This document shows positions 9,061-20,251 of a stretch of 38,153 bases of DNA, piece by piece. The position numbers and the translations under genes were made by a program. This DNA comes from Chara braunii. Lineage: Eukaryota; Streptophyta; Charophyceae; Charales; Characeae. A model generated the notes under the pieces. That model made no database searches, was not told the DNA's origin, and saw only the letters and a program-made list of their open reading frames with translations. The DNA is taken from positions 5,508,257 to 5,546,409 of the forward strand of contig BFEA01000020.1 of the NCBI GenBank assembly GCA_003427395.1, read 5' to 3'. Position 1 is the first letter of the stretch. Each line of letters opens with the position of its first letter.

Positions 9061-10862
9061 TGAGTCTTGGCGGTGGGCGCCTAGCGCACACGCACCAAGA
9101 GACAAAGGCTCTCAGCGTCTCCACACCACCGGGTGACGTGGCGTCACACTAGACTCAGGCAAGAGGGGGGAGAGGGGTGGGTGCATACCAGCCCTTTGCC
9201 TCTTCTTTTATGGGTGCCGCGGAGAATGCTCTATAGTTGTCGTGTTTCCTAACACGGTGAATGACCTAATGAATGTTGAGTCAGGTCAACATGGATGGAG
9301 TTGGCGGAGTGCGCCCCTGAGAAGGTACAGTGTGCGTCACATGGCGCGTTGAAATCTTCAAGTAATTGTCGTGTCGCTTGTCCGCTTTTGATTATCGTGC
9401 TTTAAAGAGTAGCTTCTCACACGAGGGAATCGTTCGGTCAAATGCCCAATCAATGGTGGGCGTCAACTACAGTCAAATCTTACCTGAGGAGTTAGTCCCC
9501 AACGTTGTGGAGATGATCAACACCCCCCTTATTTAAAGCGACGGTTGACGTGGCACCGTTCAAACCACTGAGGCGTCCCCGGTTTCGTAATGATGGTTAG
9601 CAACTTCATTTCAAGTAAGGTCTGACGAGCCGCAGGCCAATCCATTGGGAAGACTCGTTTCAAAGGAGGGAGGTTGAATGACATGTATCATGTCTACGCT
9701 CTCAGATAATTCAAAGCTAAGCAAAAAGGTTATCCAATAGTAGTTGATTATTTAGTGGTTATTTATATCCATACAATGCGCTCCCAGTACCATTGTGGTA
9801 ATCACCTCTCCCCCTGGTACATGTTTTTGATAGGTAATGGTGATTTTAAGTGTGGGGACACGCGCATCTTGAGGGAGGCAGAATAGCGTTTTGGGATTCT
9901 TCACTCTTACATAGGAAGTCCACATAGTACGTCTCGTAGCCAGCATTCTCAGCAAAAGACGAAGAACGAAGAGTAGTAAGAGTTGTCCAGTGGGGGGGAA
10001 ATTTCACGCATGTCCTCCTACCTCAGTCTCATTATCTGACTAGCTGACGTGGTATAACTCAATCTAAGTGTGAAAAGGGTTCACAATTGTAATTCCTGAT
10101 TGCGGACTCGGAGTGCAAACAAACCAGAGGGAGGTGAGGCAAAAAGGGGGCATCTAGCCCTCGTATCTTAGATGAAGAGAAACAAAGAACAATGCTGCTG
10201 ACGTGGCCAAGGCGAGGGCTATGCCTTTCTGTCTTCAATAGAGGAATTTGACACAAAATTATGTCTAGGTATATTCCTTCATCATTTCACCCCTCCTCCT
10301 TGAAATTTCTCGCTCCCTATGTCTCTGCCTGCCTCTCCGAGGTCCGAGCCAGTGAATGAAATAACCAGGGCTCGAATCCTCTTTCTAAAGGTTGTACCCA
10401 AAAGCACACTAGTACCCTTCAACAACAACTGCAAACCATATTATTTGCGTCATGGATCCCCCCGTGCTGAGTGGATAACGAACGTCACGTTCTTTTCACT
10501 TCCTTTTCTTCGGAAAACACATCGTATTTTAAGAAATGAAAAGAGGCGAGAAATGTTGATGAGAGAATTGAAAATGTAAAGGGAACACAGATATGCGTTC
10601 ACCCTGAATAATACATCTGAATGAACAGTGCATCTGTCCCCTTCCCTTGTCATCAATCGATCGAAATACTTGGAAATTGAAAAGATAAATAGACAGACGC
10701 TCACTCTGAAAATAGATTTGAGTTAACTGTGCATCTACCCCCTTCTCGTTTTTTTTATTATTGTAGTATCTTATTTGCCTTTCCCTCCTCCCCCAACCCC
10801 AAAATAAAGTTGAGCTTCCAACGAGCAAAGGGGTCAGACTCAATGCTATTTTACCGGGAGCA
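9060..10862. other. unassigned non-coding region with TGACGTGG boxes
   Basis: No domain is detectable. The octamer TGACGTGG occurs four times, always on the plus strand: 9134-9141, 9546-9553, 10045-10052 and 10199-10206. The first is part of TGACGTGGCGTCA, a small inverted repeat. TGACGTGG is a bZIP/G-box-type core in plants, so a promoter or LTR-like regulatory stretch is possible. No transcript is evident. The sequence may also be 3' flank of LINE B or 5' UTR of LINE C. Confidence 0.4.
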
Positions 10863-11213
10863 ATGCGCCATGCAATGCTTAAACGCATCGGTCCAACCCC
10901 CTATGCTCGTCCTGGAGCGTCAGTCACCAATTGTAATATGGGAGGTTTCCCAGGGAGTCTGCTTGGAAAGCAGAGGCAGCAAGCACCACAGACATCAGAT
11001 TCAGGAAGGAAGGTGGTGAACAATGCATGGGGAGACACCCCGTCTGTGGTCACCAGCACATTGCACCACACAGAGGAGAGGGGGGCAACACTTCACACAC
11101 TCTCAACAACAGACCCCCCGCAGGATCTCATGGAATTCCCCCCCATGCAACCTGCCACTGCTACAAAACAGGATGACCCGACTGGAGAAATGCAGCAGAA
11201 GGGAGAGATCTGA
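10863..11213 (+). pseudogene. LINE C ORF1, N-terminal region
   Basis: An open frame (117 codons) reading ...GPTPYARPGASVTNCNMG and rich in Ser, Thr, Gln and Pro. It is placed here by position. It has no domain and little similarity to the LINE D N-terminus, which is also low-complexity. The next recognisable piece is NQPSWAQKV at about 11360, similar to the TTWAAVVKG motif of LINE D, in a different frame. A real start cannot be chosen; the methionine at 10878 is equally possible. Confidence 0.45.
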
Positions 11214-11430
11214 TAATGCGATAAGGAAATGAAGAGAGTGAACTTCAAGAGGAAATTCTGACAGGAGATGAAAGAATGCAGGAAAAATCCCAACCCTCAC
11301 AATCATCTCATAATAAAATTGGAACTGCAAAAGGTACTTCCCAGACTGCTAACCAGGTTACTAATCAGCCGTCATGGGCACAAAAGGTGAGGGAATCCCT
11401 GCAAAATAAACACTGAACATACAACGCCCA

Positions 11431-12318
11431 TTGATTGATCCGGTTGGTTCCCCAGCTGAAGAATTGAAGATTTCTCTTAGGAATCTCTCATCATTCAGGA
11501 CTTACTTCCTGTCTCTCTTCCTTCTCCCCTCAGAACAACTGGTCATCGTGCAAGCGGCCTACATATCAGTTAATGACAAAATTAAGTTTATTTGCAAGAG
11601 GTTGGAATCCTTGAGGGATGGGTCAGAAGGGGTAACAAAATTCTTCCTAATCCAACCAATCACTCCTACAGTTTTCACAGTTCTGAGTCTTTTTGACAAA
11701 GACAAATTTTGCATGGGTGCTTAGAAGAAAATGCACTGGGACCGGTCAGAAGTCAGAATTTACCAGTGGTTTCCCAAAAAGGTAGGCCTAGAAGAGAAGA
11801 GGGAGCAGATGATGAAGGACTCCTACTGGGTAGAGTTCAGACATATCCCAGTCGAAGTCCAAACAACTTTCATTCATGGCTTCGGTCAGCTATTCAAAAT
11901 TGTTGACTTCATCAATCCACTGCCTTCTTACGTCGTCAAGAGGGACGACAACTTAATGATGGCTCGGGACCTCCCCAAAGAGCAACTCTTCTCACTGGAC
12001 GATATTATTCCCTTCAAAATGGAAGGCAGGGTGTACCAGATTCACACAACGCTTAAATTCCGACCTTGGTGCTTCAAATGCATGGCCTATGGTCACCTCC
12101 ACACCGACTATGCCTGCCAACAACACCCCCAACACGCGATCCCCCCAGACATGCGACTCAAGAGGGATCCACAAAGACCCAACAGATGGGTCCCAGCAGT
12201 CTCCGGATACGAGGGGTGGGTCTATTGTGAAGACTTAAACCAGGTGGGGCAGCCAGTTGGCTGGACGTGGGAAGGGAGAAGTGACTTCCATAAATCTCCC
12301 CGTCCCCTAGCAGACTGA
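11431..12318 (+). pseudogene. LINE C ORF1 core: DUF4283-like domain and CCHC knuckle
   Basis: Two frames in the same phase, 11431-11724 and 11731-12318, are separated by one TAG. The protein ends in EVRIYQWFPKK...DSYWVEFRHIP...INPLPSYVVKRDDNLMMARD, then PWCFKCMAYGHLHTDYAC. It aligns with LINE D (VRIQQWRPDK...NHYWVEFSFAP...INGLPHFLAKRDDTLLIAVD; PWCHVCKCRGHLYTDDLC). The knuckle is C-x2-C-x4-H-x6-C rather than the usual x4 before the last Cys. ORF1 proteins of plant L1s bind element RNA. The stop at 11722 disables this copy. Confidence 0.8.
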
Positions 12319-12599
12319 CCCCCCCCTCAATCCCCTCCTCCCCTCGCGCAGGGGCAGTCCTAGCAGTCTCATCCCTCACCTTAAGCCTCTCTCCAGCCCG
12401 GGAAACCTGCACACATTGACCCGAATAGACAGGGTCAGACATCATCATCTAAACCACAGACAGGCCGCATGAAGAAAGGTGAACTGCAACAACCACAGGG
12501 CACTAGTGCTGGTGAGAATGCCGATAAGCTGGTTATTAATGAAGGGGGGTTCAAGGAAAATCAAAAGCACAAGGGAATGGTTACTCCCCCATCTGGCAG

Positions 12600-13689
12600 T
12601 TGAAAAGATCTCTGGGCCCAAGGGCAATGGACTACCTGCCAAAAAGTGGAACAGGCCCAGAATGGCGCAAAGTAAAAAGAAAAGGAACAACAAAGCCAAA
12701 AGAAAACCAGGTTGACACACCAGGACAAACCATGGGTGTGGCAAAGGGTAAGGAGAGGGAGGAAGGGCAAGGGCGGGGGGAGGAACACGGTGAACCTGAT
12801 GCAGCGGTGGAGGTAATTCCCATAGAAGTCAAGCCTTTTAGGGACGCCTTCGGCCCGGAACCAATGAACGTTGAACTATTCTTGCCCTGTGCTCCCCCCC
12901 TCGCTGTGTTTGTCAAACCCTGACATTACTGCAGACGTGGAAACAATCGTTCTTCAAATAGCTGATTGGTTATTGTGTAATCTAAAAGTTCAGCACCCAA
13001 GCCTACCCAATGATTCTTGGCCCCAAATCCTCAAGGAATTGATGTTGTTGTTAGAGAATAGTAAAAGCCTTGGTACCTTTTTACTACAAGGTTCCCCGCT
13101 GGGTGTGACATGGAATGACATCAATGCCAAACTCCTCTCGATCGTTTCCTCTAGGTTCAACCATTCGACCCAAGGAGAAATCCCCCACTTGCCTAGCCTT
13201 TACAATCATTTTCAACCATTGGCCTTGCTAGGAAACGAAGCAGAAATTTCAGAAACCTCATAACAGTCAGGCAATGGGACCTCCCCCCCTGTGAATATCC
13301 CTGAGGAAGGAACTCAACCATGTAGGGGGAAGGTTAGTGGCCCATTGCAGGAACCTCCTCAAAATTCACGAAATGCGCAGTCTCATCAGGAGGAGGCCCG
13401 GGAAAACGATCAGAAAAATGAGCCCCGGAAATTTTCAACTGCTGATACTAAGTTTCCTAATTAGGTGTCACCTGCTAATATAGGAATCAATTTATTGGAT
13501 GTCCAGTCCAACGCCCCAACCAATGCAATGGATCCTCAATTGGCAGAACCAGAAGCCCAGGGAGAGGAGTTTGACCCTCTCAATCAGGCTTTCAATGAGG
13601 TCATTTATGAACTTACTAGGGAAAGGAATTTTTGCAGATTCCCAACAACCTACGCCCTGCGGTCGCTAGCAAATATAGTCAGGGCCTGA
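12600..13689 (+). pseudogene. LINE C ORF1 downstream conserved segments
   Basis: It holds VEVIPIEVKPF (about 12800), then IADWLLCNLKVQHPSLPNDSWPQILKEL (frame 12871-13263), which aligns with IADWALQDYLKHTTIQMAKTLPEHY in LINE D. Then FNEVIYELTRERNF (frame 13465-13689) resembles FKEIISELTGETKF of LINE D. In LINE D the ELTGE segment lies before IADW; here it lies after. I do not know a named family for either segment. Frameshifts separate the pieces. Confidence 0.55.
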
Positions 13690-14384
13690 TAGAATGAGAC
13701 CCTGGTTCATACAACCCGCAAGTACAACAAAGACCACATGGAAACCAGATGGTGCATGTCACACAAAACTTACATGGGAGTGACAGACAACTTTCCCTGT
13801 CCCCCACTGTGTTCGGCTCTACTATACTTAAAGCTCTGCCATAACACTATGATTTGACAGGTTTTTCATTATTTACACAAAAAAGTAACTTTGTCAAAAT
13901 ATGTGAGCAAAATATTGCAGAAGGGGATGAAGATAAAAACAATAGTGGATCAATGCACTCGGGAAAATATTTCCTTTCGCATTATGTTGCAGCCAATGCG
14001 CACTTGCCCTCATACCAGCATAACAGTGACTGTGCCAAAAACAGTATCAGTGACAGGGTGTTGGAGAAGACAATAGACCCCACATACTCCCTGCCCGGGC
14101 CAAGTCACATAGCAGAGAAAGTGGGTGATGAAGTTGACTTACATCACTTGAATCAAGTGCTGGTTGTCTTAGGCCCTGCATCCAAGGAGAAAGAGTTAAT
14201 ACAATAGATGGTGCAGGTAGTGGATCTCAATTAGGACCTACCAAATCGCGGCCCGGGTGGAAAGGAAAAATAACCTGCAGAATCTGCAGAAACTATAGAA
14301 ACAGAAAATTTCCAAATTCCTCAAAACCCGCTTTCCTCATTCACTGTCACTACAGACCCTGAGCTTACAACAAAGCGTCAGCGG
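13690..14384 (+). pseudogene. LINE C ORF1 spacer region, low similarity
   Basis: Includes a frame (13854-14207) with no domain, reading ...PTYSLPGPSHIAEKVGDEVDLHHLNQV. No counterpart in LINE D is obvious. It is kept as part of the element because conserved segments lie on both sides. Confidence 0.35.
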
Positions 14385-14902
14385 TTGAAACACCGACTAG
14401 CAAAAGGTCAGAGAATACTTTCTTCAATTAAGACAAATATTGTTCTCTTACCGGTCAGACTCAAGGATAGTACGTGGGAAGTAGGATTGTTCATTCCCCA
14501 GGGAGAGGTGTATGGGGAAGTGAAAGTGTTCAGTACTACCTCACCTTTCCTCTCTCTCTCTCCACGAAGACTGACAAGCAAGGAGGAGAGTCACTCATTA
14601 AATATGAGGTAGGAAGATTTATCAAGGATAAACTTCCGTCTGGCTATACTATCACTTTGACACTCTCCGAAGGAGTTCAGCGGTTGGCTGAGTGGGATGT
14701 CTTCTTAAAATATGAAGTTTACAAACATCTTGACCTCAAGTGGTTCAACCAAGACCTCCTGACGGAATTGCAACTAATGAAAGTTAAGGCAAACAACTTT
14801 TGGTCAGAAGTTGATGTAGGAACACTGCTTGTTCGACTTTTGGGACAACGCATTCTAGTGTTAGGAGGCCTGTTAGACTTAGGTCCGTGGCAGACCCTCT
14901 AA
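14385..14902 (+). pseudogene. LINE C ORF1 C-terminal conserved domain
   Basis: Two overlapping frames (14385-14612 and 14474-14902) read IKTNIVLLPVRLKDSTWEVG, then LIKYEVGRFIKDKLPSGYTI, SEGVQRLAEWDVFLKYEVYK and NQDLLTELQLMKVKANNFW. They align loosely, in the same order, with the last 150 residues before ORF2 in LINE D (LRETTLLIIASQDQHTNHPR; AEDIAKCLLALNTLPFPPQI; LTEEDLQQMPITRFKTSQVW). Conservation between two diverged copies suggests a real domain. I cannot name it. It lies immediately upstream of the endonuclease in both elements. Confidence 0.55.
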
Positions 14903-14940
14903 ACTGGCCTGTTCAACCTCTAATTCACTCCCCCAATAGT

Positions 14941-15758
14941 AGTCAGTGGTGTCTGCCCTGCTTGTAATGGAGAATTTTCAGAAAATTGACACACTATACA
15001 ACAAGGACAAAACATGGATATCCCTCAAGAGGCAAGCTGATTTAGACTTTAGATCCCTGAACGTTAATGCCTTGCCTCCGCCAAGTTTCAAAAGAAGCAA
15101 GTCATCTACAACTTAGGGGAATAAGGGGAAAATAATGGTCTGACGTCATTTGTATCCAAGAAACGCACCTCATGGATACTGCCATCCACAATCATTACCA
15201 TAAACAGATATGGCTCTATACAACATTCAAAGCACATGCACCTTGTCCTGAGAGTGCCGGTGTTGCAATTTGGATTCCTACAGATTCCAATGTAAAACCA
15301 GTTTACTGGGAGGTTGACAAAGAAGAAGGAAGGTGAGCATACATACTGGTAATGTTGGAGCTAGAAATTGTCATTATCTTATGTGTCTATGGGTCAAAAG
15401 ACGTAGGTAATCTTCAACCGTTCTTTGAATCTCTGATCCCCAAACTTCCAATTGGCATCCCAGTGATCATAGCAGGAAATTTTAACACTGCTCCAGATCG
15501 ATCTTGGATCGCTAGCGTATTCCTACCATCTGCCCGACCTATGTGGAGACTGATGAAGTAATGATTGTCAATCTAACTCAATCATTTCACCTGTTTGACT
15601 CATTCAGAAGATTGAACCCTACCCACCGTACCTTCTCGTGCTTTAGAAAGCATCGGGATAGGATGGTCACTAAGTCGCGTATTGACCTAATTCTCCTCTC
15701 TGACAAATTGGAAGGTTCTCTTCAAGTTGCTGAAGTATTCCTAGAAGCTCCCTGTTAG
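14941..15758 (+). pseudogene. LINE C ORF2 AP-endonuclease domain
   Basis: The APE-type nuclease that nicks the target for reverse transcription. Visible motifs are SDVICIQETHLMDT (about 15140; catalytic Glu in QETH), ESAGVAIWIPT, IAGNFNTAPDR (gly-asn codons 15475-15480; the family usually has GDFN) and KSRIDLILLSD. The Asp-to-Asn change at GDFN and several stops (for example after KEEGR at about 15335) make it non-functional. The N-terminal RSLNVNGL-type strand is present near 15048 (RSLNVNALPPP) with drift. Confidence 0.8.
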
Positions 15759-15932
15759 GACTTGGTCACGCTATGTGTGTGGTTATTCTCTCCTTCAGGA
15801 AAAAAAACAGACCAAGGTAAGGGTTACTACAAATTAAACACATCTCACCTTTAAATTGAAAGATTTAGAGCCCACCTAAAGGATGTCTGATATTTTTGAA
15901 GACAGAAAAAAATCATTATCCAGGATGATATT

Positions 15933-17255
15933 ATGTGGTTCAACAATGGTCTAGCTTCCCGAGGCTGTAAATGCAATGAATATTCAAAACTATTGGCAAC
16001 CGAACGTCGTTCCAATGAAGCAAGGATTTATCAGCGCTTCCAACAGTTACAATCCCAAGAAAGTGAAAATGAGAACGAGGAAAACAATCAACTGGTAGCT
16101 CAAGAAATTCAAGAACTAGAAAACCAATTTCTCTCACAAATGAAATATCGTTGGAATGACCTTCGAATTAGAGGTAAACTTTGAAAGTTTGTCACCGAGG
16201 GGGGAATGAATGCATGATTATTTACCATGGTCAGAGCCCGAGTGAGGAGGACAGTCGTTGAGACTCTGGCTTATCCCCAACATCAAATTGATGAGTCGGC
16301 CACCTCTACGGATGAATGTACTAGGATTATGAAAAAAAATTTCAAGAACCTCTTCTTATCAGAAACTGGTATCATCCCCCTTAACCAGTGTAATATGAAG
16401 ATAGATGAATTTCTGAAACCTATGTCAAAGTCCCTCTCTGCATCCCAAAGAGATCAATTGGATTTGCCCCTAACAAAAGAATAAGTATAGACTGCCCTAA
16501 TGCTCATGGAGGAGGAAAAAAAAACAGGCATTGCTGGACTACCTAAGGAATTTTTAGAATATATTTGGGACTTCATCTCTCAGGACTTAATGGACTTTTG
16601 TCAGACTGTTTGGGTGACTGGACAGATGAGAGAGTTTGTGGGGCAAGGTATACTGACACTGCTCTATAAAAACGACGATAAATGCAATATTTGTAATTAT
16701 CGGCCCATCATACTCCTCACTATCGTTTATAAACTCATCTCAAAAGTCCTAACGAATCGCTTAAATAAATGCATAGCCGACATAATCCACCCCTCCCAAA
16801 CAAGTTTTATCCAAGGAAGGAATATCCAAGACAATACTCTTCTGATAAATGAGTTCGTCAAACTCTCTCGTCAACCTAAGCACAACGAGACCATTATATT
16901 AATAGATTTCGAAAAAACATATGATCACGTCGACTGTTTTTTTCTGGATAAATGCCTAGAGAAACTTAATTTGGATCCAAACTTTAAACGATGGATTAAA
17001 ATATTGCATAATAACGCAACAACAAGAAAAATGGTTAATGAGAATATGACTCCCCCTACAGCTCTACACAGATATGTGAGGCAATATGACCCAATTGCGT
17101 CACTCCTTTTCGTAATAATAATGGAAGCCCTGAATGATAACCTCCGACAACAGAAAGATATTAAGCGCATCAAAGTGTCATCCATCCTAGAGGAAACAAT
17201 CCCTGTTTGCTCCCTGTTTGCTGATGACCTCTCTCTGATGGTTGATGCGTCTTAA
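15933..17255 (+). pseudogene. LINE C ORF2 linker and reverse transcriptase
   Basis: A Glu/Gln/Asn-rich, likely helical linker (15933-16184) precedes the RT. Frames 16227-16484 and 16500-17255 are in phase, broken by stops at 16482 and just after. RT motifs in order are YRPIILLTIVYKLISKVLTNRL, QTSFIQGRNIQDN, IDFEKTYDHVD (motif A Asp), VRQYDPIASLLF (family RQGDPLSPLLF; Gly replaced by Tyr) and CSLFADDLSLM (motif C). Both catalytic Asp sites survive, so this is the most informative RT in the window, but stops prevent translation as one protein. Confidence 0.88.
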
Positions 17256-17282
17256 GAGAAACTAGAAGCAATCAAAAGAATC

Positions 17283-18705
17283 ATGGATGAATTTTGCAAA
17301 CTCTCAGATATGAAGGTAAATTGGGGGAATAAAATGCTGGGATGGTGGATTCATTACCAAGGAGTAGGGATTTCAAAACGACCACTGATCAAATGGCTTC
17401 TTCCTAAAACACCTATCAGAGTCATAGGGATCTCTCTCTCAACACTTGACCCTTATCTAACAATGTTGGGATTTTACAACAAGCACATTCAAAATTGGAG
17501 CTATAGAGGGACAAACATACCTTGTTACTGGGCAGGACGTTAGTCATTAACAATGTGGTATTGGCCTCAATCTGGTATAAATCACTGATCTGACCCTTGA
17601 ACAAAACAACCATTAAGGTTTTTCAACGACAATTTATTGTCTTCCTCTGGCGAGAAAATCACGAATGTGAAAATGCCATTAGTAGGGTGACATGACTTTC
17701 TATAATCCAGCCCAAAGCCAAAGGTGGCCTAGGCATCATAGACCTCGCTACCCATATTATGACCCTGTCCATTCAACGGTTAAAACGCCTCTTATTCAAT
17801 CCCAGACCTCTTGGAGTAAACTGACAGGTGAGCAAATCAGAAGACTAGCTCCACCCATTTCAGAGGACGTGGATCCACTCATGTGGTTGGAAAAATGCTC
17901 TTGGTTGCTTCCGAGGAGCACCACATTAGAACCCCATCACCTGGAACTACTCGACCGACAAGCAGCTAGAAGAGATATTGTCAGGGACCCATTTTGGATC
18001 AACTTGATTAAAAATTGGAGGAAATTGCCTCTCCCAGACAAGATAGCTCCTGAGAGATGGGAAGAGGTCTGCCAACAACCATTGTTTAACAATACATTTC
18101 TTAGAGATTCTCAAGGGTGCACCCTCAACTGTTCGGACTCACCATGGAAAGGATGGATTAAGAAAGGAGTCACACGCATTAGAGACGTCTGAAACATTGA
18201 GAACAGGGACTGGATTGATCTATTGACCCTCCAGGAGAGATTAAGATATTGCCATCATCAAAAGGAAACTCTAGAACAACTAATTGATATAATTCCCCTA
18301 GACTGGGTCAGATTCCTGATAAATGGACCGAAGCTTATCCCAAATGACTGGGTATCCATCATCGATCAACAAGGGATAGTGGAAAATGTAACTGAAGTCC
18401 GCAACACAAGGGATATTCTTATATCTATCTTTGATCTAGGGGAGGATGGTTTCATCAAGGCAAGATCACAAGAGCACACGGGGTGGGTCAAAGCAAATAG
18501 AGTTTTTAGGATCAGGGTCCTTATGATTAAGGAAAGTTGGTTTGCTTTTAAACGAGACACACCCATCTCTCATTTCCTTTTATATCCGGTCTGTTGGATC
18601 TGGTCCTCCTCAAATGGTACAGGGCGCTCTTACGTAAGGACACTTCACACCCTGTCAGTGAAGTCTACCTATAGGATGCTTCGTCCTAAGATAAACCTCT
18701 ATTAA
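17283..18705 (+). pseudogene. LINE C ORF2 thumb and connecting segment
   Basis: Starts with LSDMKVNWGNKMLGWW, the standard post-motif-C helix. The thumb phrase RTLVINNVVLASIWYKSLI is readable at 17537-17590 in a shifted frame. Frames 17692-18192 and 18223-18705 are in phase with one stop between. They contain RDPFWINLIKNWRKLPLPDK and the NDWVSIIDQQGIVENVTEV segment, ending in VFRIRVLMIKESWF. LINE B matches most of it, showing that the segment is family-wide. Confidence 0.75.
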
Positions 18706-18811
18706 GTGATTCCACTCTATTAAATTCAGGCCAGCTAAAGTGGCGTCGTTGCAATGACAAATTGCCAATTGCTGTCTCCCTACAAACGACTGGATCATCG
18801 ATAGAACATCG

Positions 18812-19414
18812 TTGGAACGAAAAGGAATAGCCCTTCCGTGGTGTAAGTTCTGCAAATCAACCTTCCCATCTAAACTCATACAGGAAACTTTAGAACACAT
18901 TTTCTTGCAATGCCCAGGCTCAATTTGGCTATGGCGGTTGTGGGATAGGATTTGGAGCAAGTTAGGAACATCCCTCCCTTGGCCCTGGAATCGGAAGACC
19001 CTCCTCATGGAATCCTGGAATCCGAACCAGGAAGATGCTTTCACTCTGAACCTATTCACAATCGGAAGGCGAGCGGTCATGTGGGCAATCTGGTTACGAA
19101 GGTGTACTCATGAAATGGAAGGTGCTCGCCTAGATGGCCCTAAATTCACTGATACTATCAGACAACAGATTCAAACAGAGATCACTATCAAATGGGGGTC
19201 CCTTAAGGAAAAATTACAATTTTTATCATTAGATAAAGAAATATTGCATCATATAAAAACATTCAATCGGAACTGGCTTGGAGGGGACCAGGGAGGGAGA
19301 TTGGGACGGGTGAAGTGGGAAGGAACAAAAGAGAACGGCCAAGAGGAGATCCCAAGGAACTACAGTCTGACCTTCAATGACTGGAGCAACGTTGATCCTA
19401 CTGCACCTTTATGA
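18812..19414 (+). pseudogene. LINE C ORF2 zf-RVT finger and C-terminal tail
   Basis: A 200-codon frame with finger CKFCKSTFPSKLIQETLEHI then FLQCP (C-x2-C-x14-H-x4-C), LWRLWDRIW, RRAVMWAIWLRRC, and a C-terminal tail NRNWLGGDQGGRLGRVKWEG ending FNDWSNVDPTAPL. The preceding CLPTNDWIIDRT-type lead is readable at about 18770-18810 in another frame. The tail is also seen in fragment E, which defines the end of ORF2 in this family. The natural stop is TGA at 19412. Confidence 0.82.
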
Positions 19415-19917
19415 CCTCTGTCGGATTTCCCTGATCCCTTCCCTCTCTCGAACCTTTGCTTAGTTCCCAGGTCGTGGTATGCGTAGGAATGATCTGGAAA
19501 ATCCCTTGCATTGTCTGTGAATGTTGGGGTCAGCCTTTCTCAAGAACAAGTGTGATTAAGTGCTAGGAAGATACGTATATCTGACGCCCTCTCAGGGTGA
19601 AGAGGCACAAGAGTCAACACTCAGTTGCAGATTTCCCACTGACACTGATCAGTGTCGAAGTGTATGTTCTTTTGGGGGATGGGCAGGGAGACGGAAGGAG
19701 TACCCACTGGTGCCCCCCAGTGGCTCCTCCTTGAACCCTGACCGGGCACAGGGTCGGAGAGGGAGATGGGGACCACCAGCTTTCAGTTCCACGGTTCGGG
19801 TCATGTTCACACCTGCTCTGTTAATCCTCTGGATTCCAGAGCAATCAATGCTGGCAGGCACCCTCAAGACACCATCCAATTTTCCGTCAATGTCTCATAC
19901 TGTATCAAACTGTGTAA
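19415..19917. other. LINE C 3' flank, no gene
   Basis: Probably the 3' UTR of LINE C and beyond; no poly(A) marks the end. It contains the perfect 16-bp palindrome GACACTGATCAGTGTC at 19641-19656. Short frames on both strands have no domain. Confidence 0.4.
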
Positions 19918-20054
19918 GGGACTCTGGACCCGTTTTCCAGCAGGTGATGCTCCCCACCAATAGATGGAGCCTCTCCCCAGGTGCTAGCGATGTCTGCTCT
20001 AAACAGCATCGCTAGCACTGGAGGGACTGTTAAAAAAAAAAAAAAAAAAAAAAA
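19918..20054 (+). mobile_element. GGGACGCTG hairpin repeat, copy with A23 tail
   Basis: Order: GGGACTCTGGACCCGTTTTC (hairpin 1), core GCTCCCCACCAATAGATGGA, then hairpin 3 with arms GTGCTAGCGATG (19981-19992) and CATCGCTAGCAC (20007-20018) around the loop TCTGCTCTAAACAG, then GGGACTGTT and A23 (20032-20054). Twelve of twelve stem positions pair, and pairing extends outward with CCAG/CTGG. The tail runs directly into another GGGACGCTG head at 20055. The poly(A) indicates retroposition. Confidence 0.88.
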
Positions 20055-20112
20055 GGGACGCTGGGCCCGGTTCCCAGTTTGTGTTGTACCTCGGTCCTTC
20101 ATTGTTTCTCAT
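20055..20112 (+). mobile_element. truncated GGGACGCTG head
   Basis: GGGACGCTGGGCCCGGTTCC forms hairpin 1 with CTGGG/CCCAG. The following 35 bases lack the core and hairpin 3 and recall the body of the copy at 2551. It abuts the previous poly(A) and is followed at 20113 by a complete copy, giving a head-to-tail chain. Confidence 0.65.
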
Positions 20113-20251
20113 GGGACGCTGGACCCGGTTTCGAGAAGGTGCAGCTCCCCACCAATAGAATGGAGCCCCGATAAGTCTGGTAGGAGTGCATGCTCGTATC
20201 ATCACTCCTACCTGACGCCACAGGATTTGTTAAAAAAAAAAAAAAAAAAAA
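20113..20251 (+). mobile_element. GGGACGCTG hairpin repeat with A20 tail
   Basis: GGGACGCTGGACCCGGTTTC, core GCTCCCCACCAATAGAATGG, then hairpin 3 with arms GTCTGGTAGGAGTG (20175-20188) and CACTCCTACCTGAC (20203-20216), loop CATGCTCGTATCAT. Thirteen of fourteen stem positions pair, and the stem sequence is unrelated to the neighbouring copy. It ends TTTGTT then A20 (20232-20251), which joins LINE fragment E without a spacer. Confidence 0.88.

Larger units (their letters stand above)
10863..19414 (+). mobile_element. LINE C, near full-length decayed L1-like retrotransposon
   Basis: All expected parts occur in order on one strand. These are an ORF1 region with a CCHC knuckle (12070-12117) and conserved downstream segments to 14902, an AP-type endonuclease (about 15120-15758), RT with FADD (16227-17255), thumb and connecting segment (17283-18705), and the zf-RVT finger with C-terminal tail (18812-19414). 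The protein region alone is about 8.5 kb. Many stops and frameshifts show it is inactive. It is clearly homologous to LINE D along both ORFs, so the two can be compared for conserved segments. Exact ends and target duplication are not visible. Confidence 0.85.

Noticed and set aside
19649-20015. Frames around 19560-20015 as a gene
   Set aside because: They run into the hairpin repeat and have no domain or similarity to the LINE.
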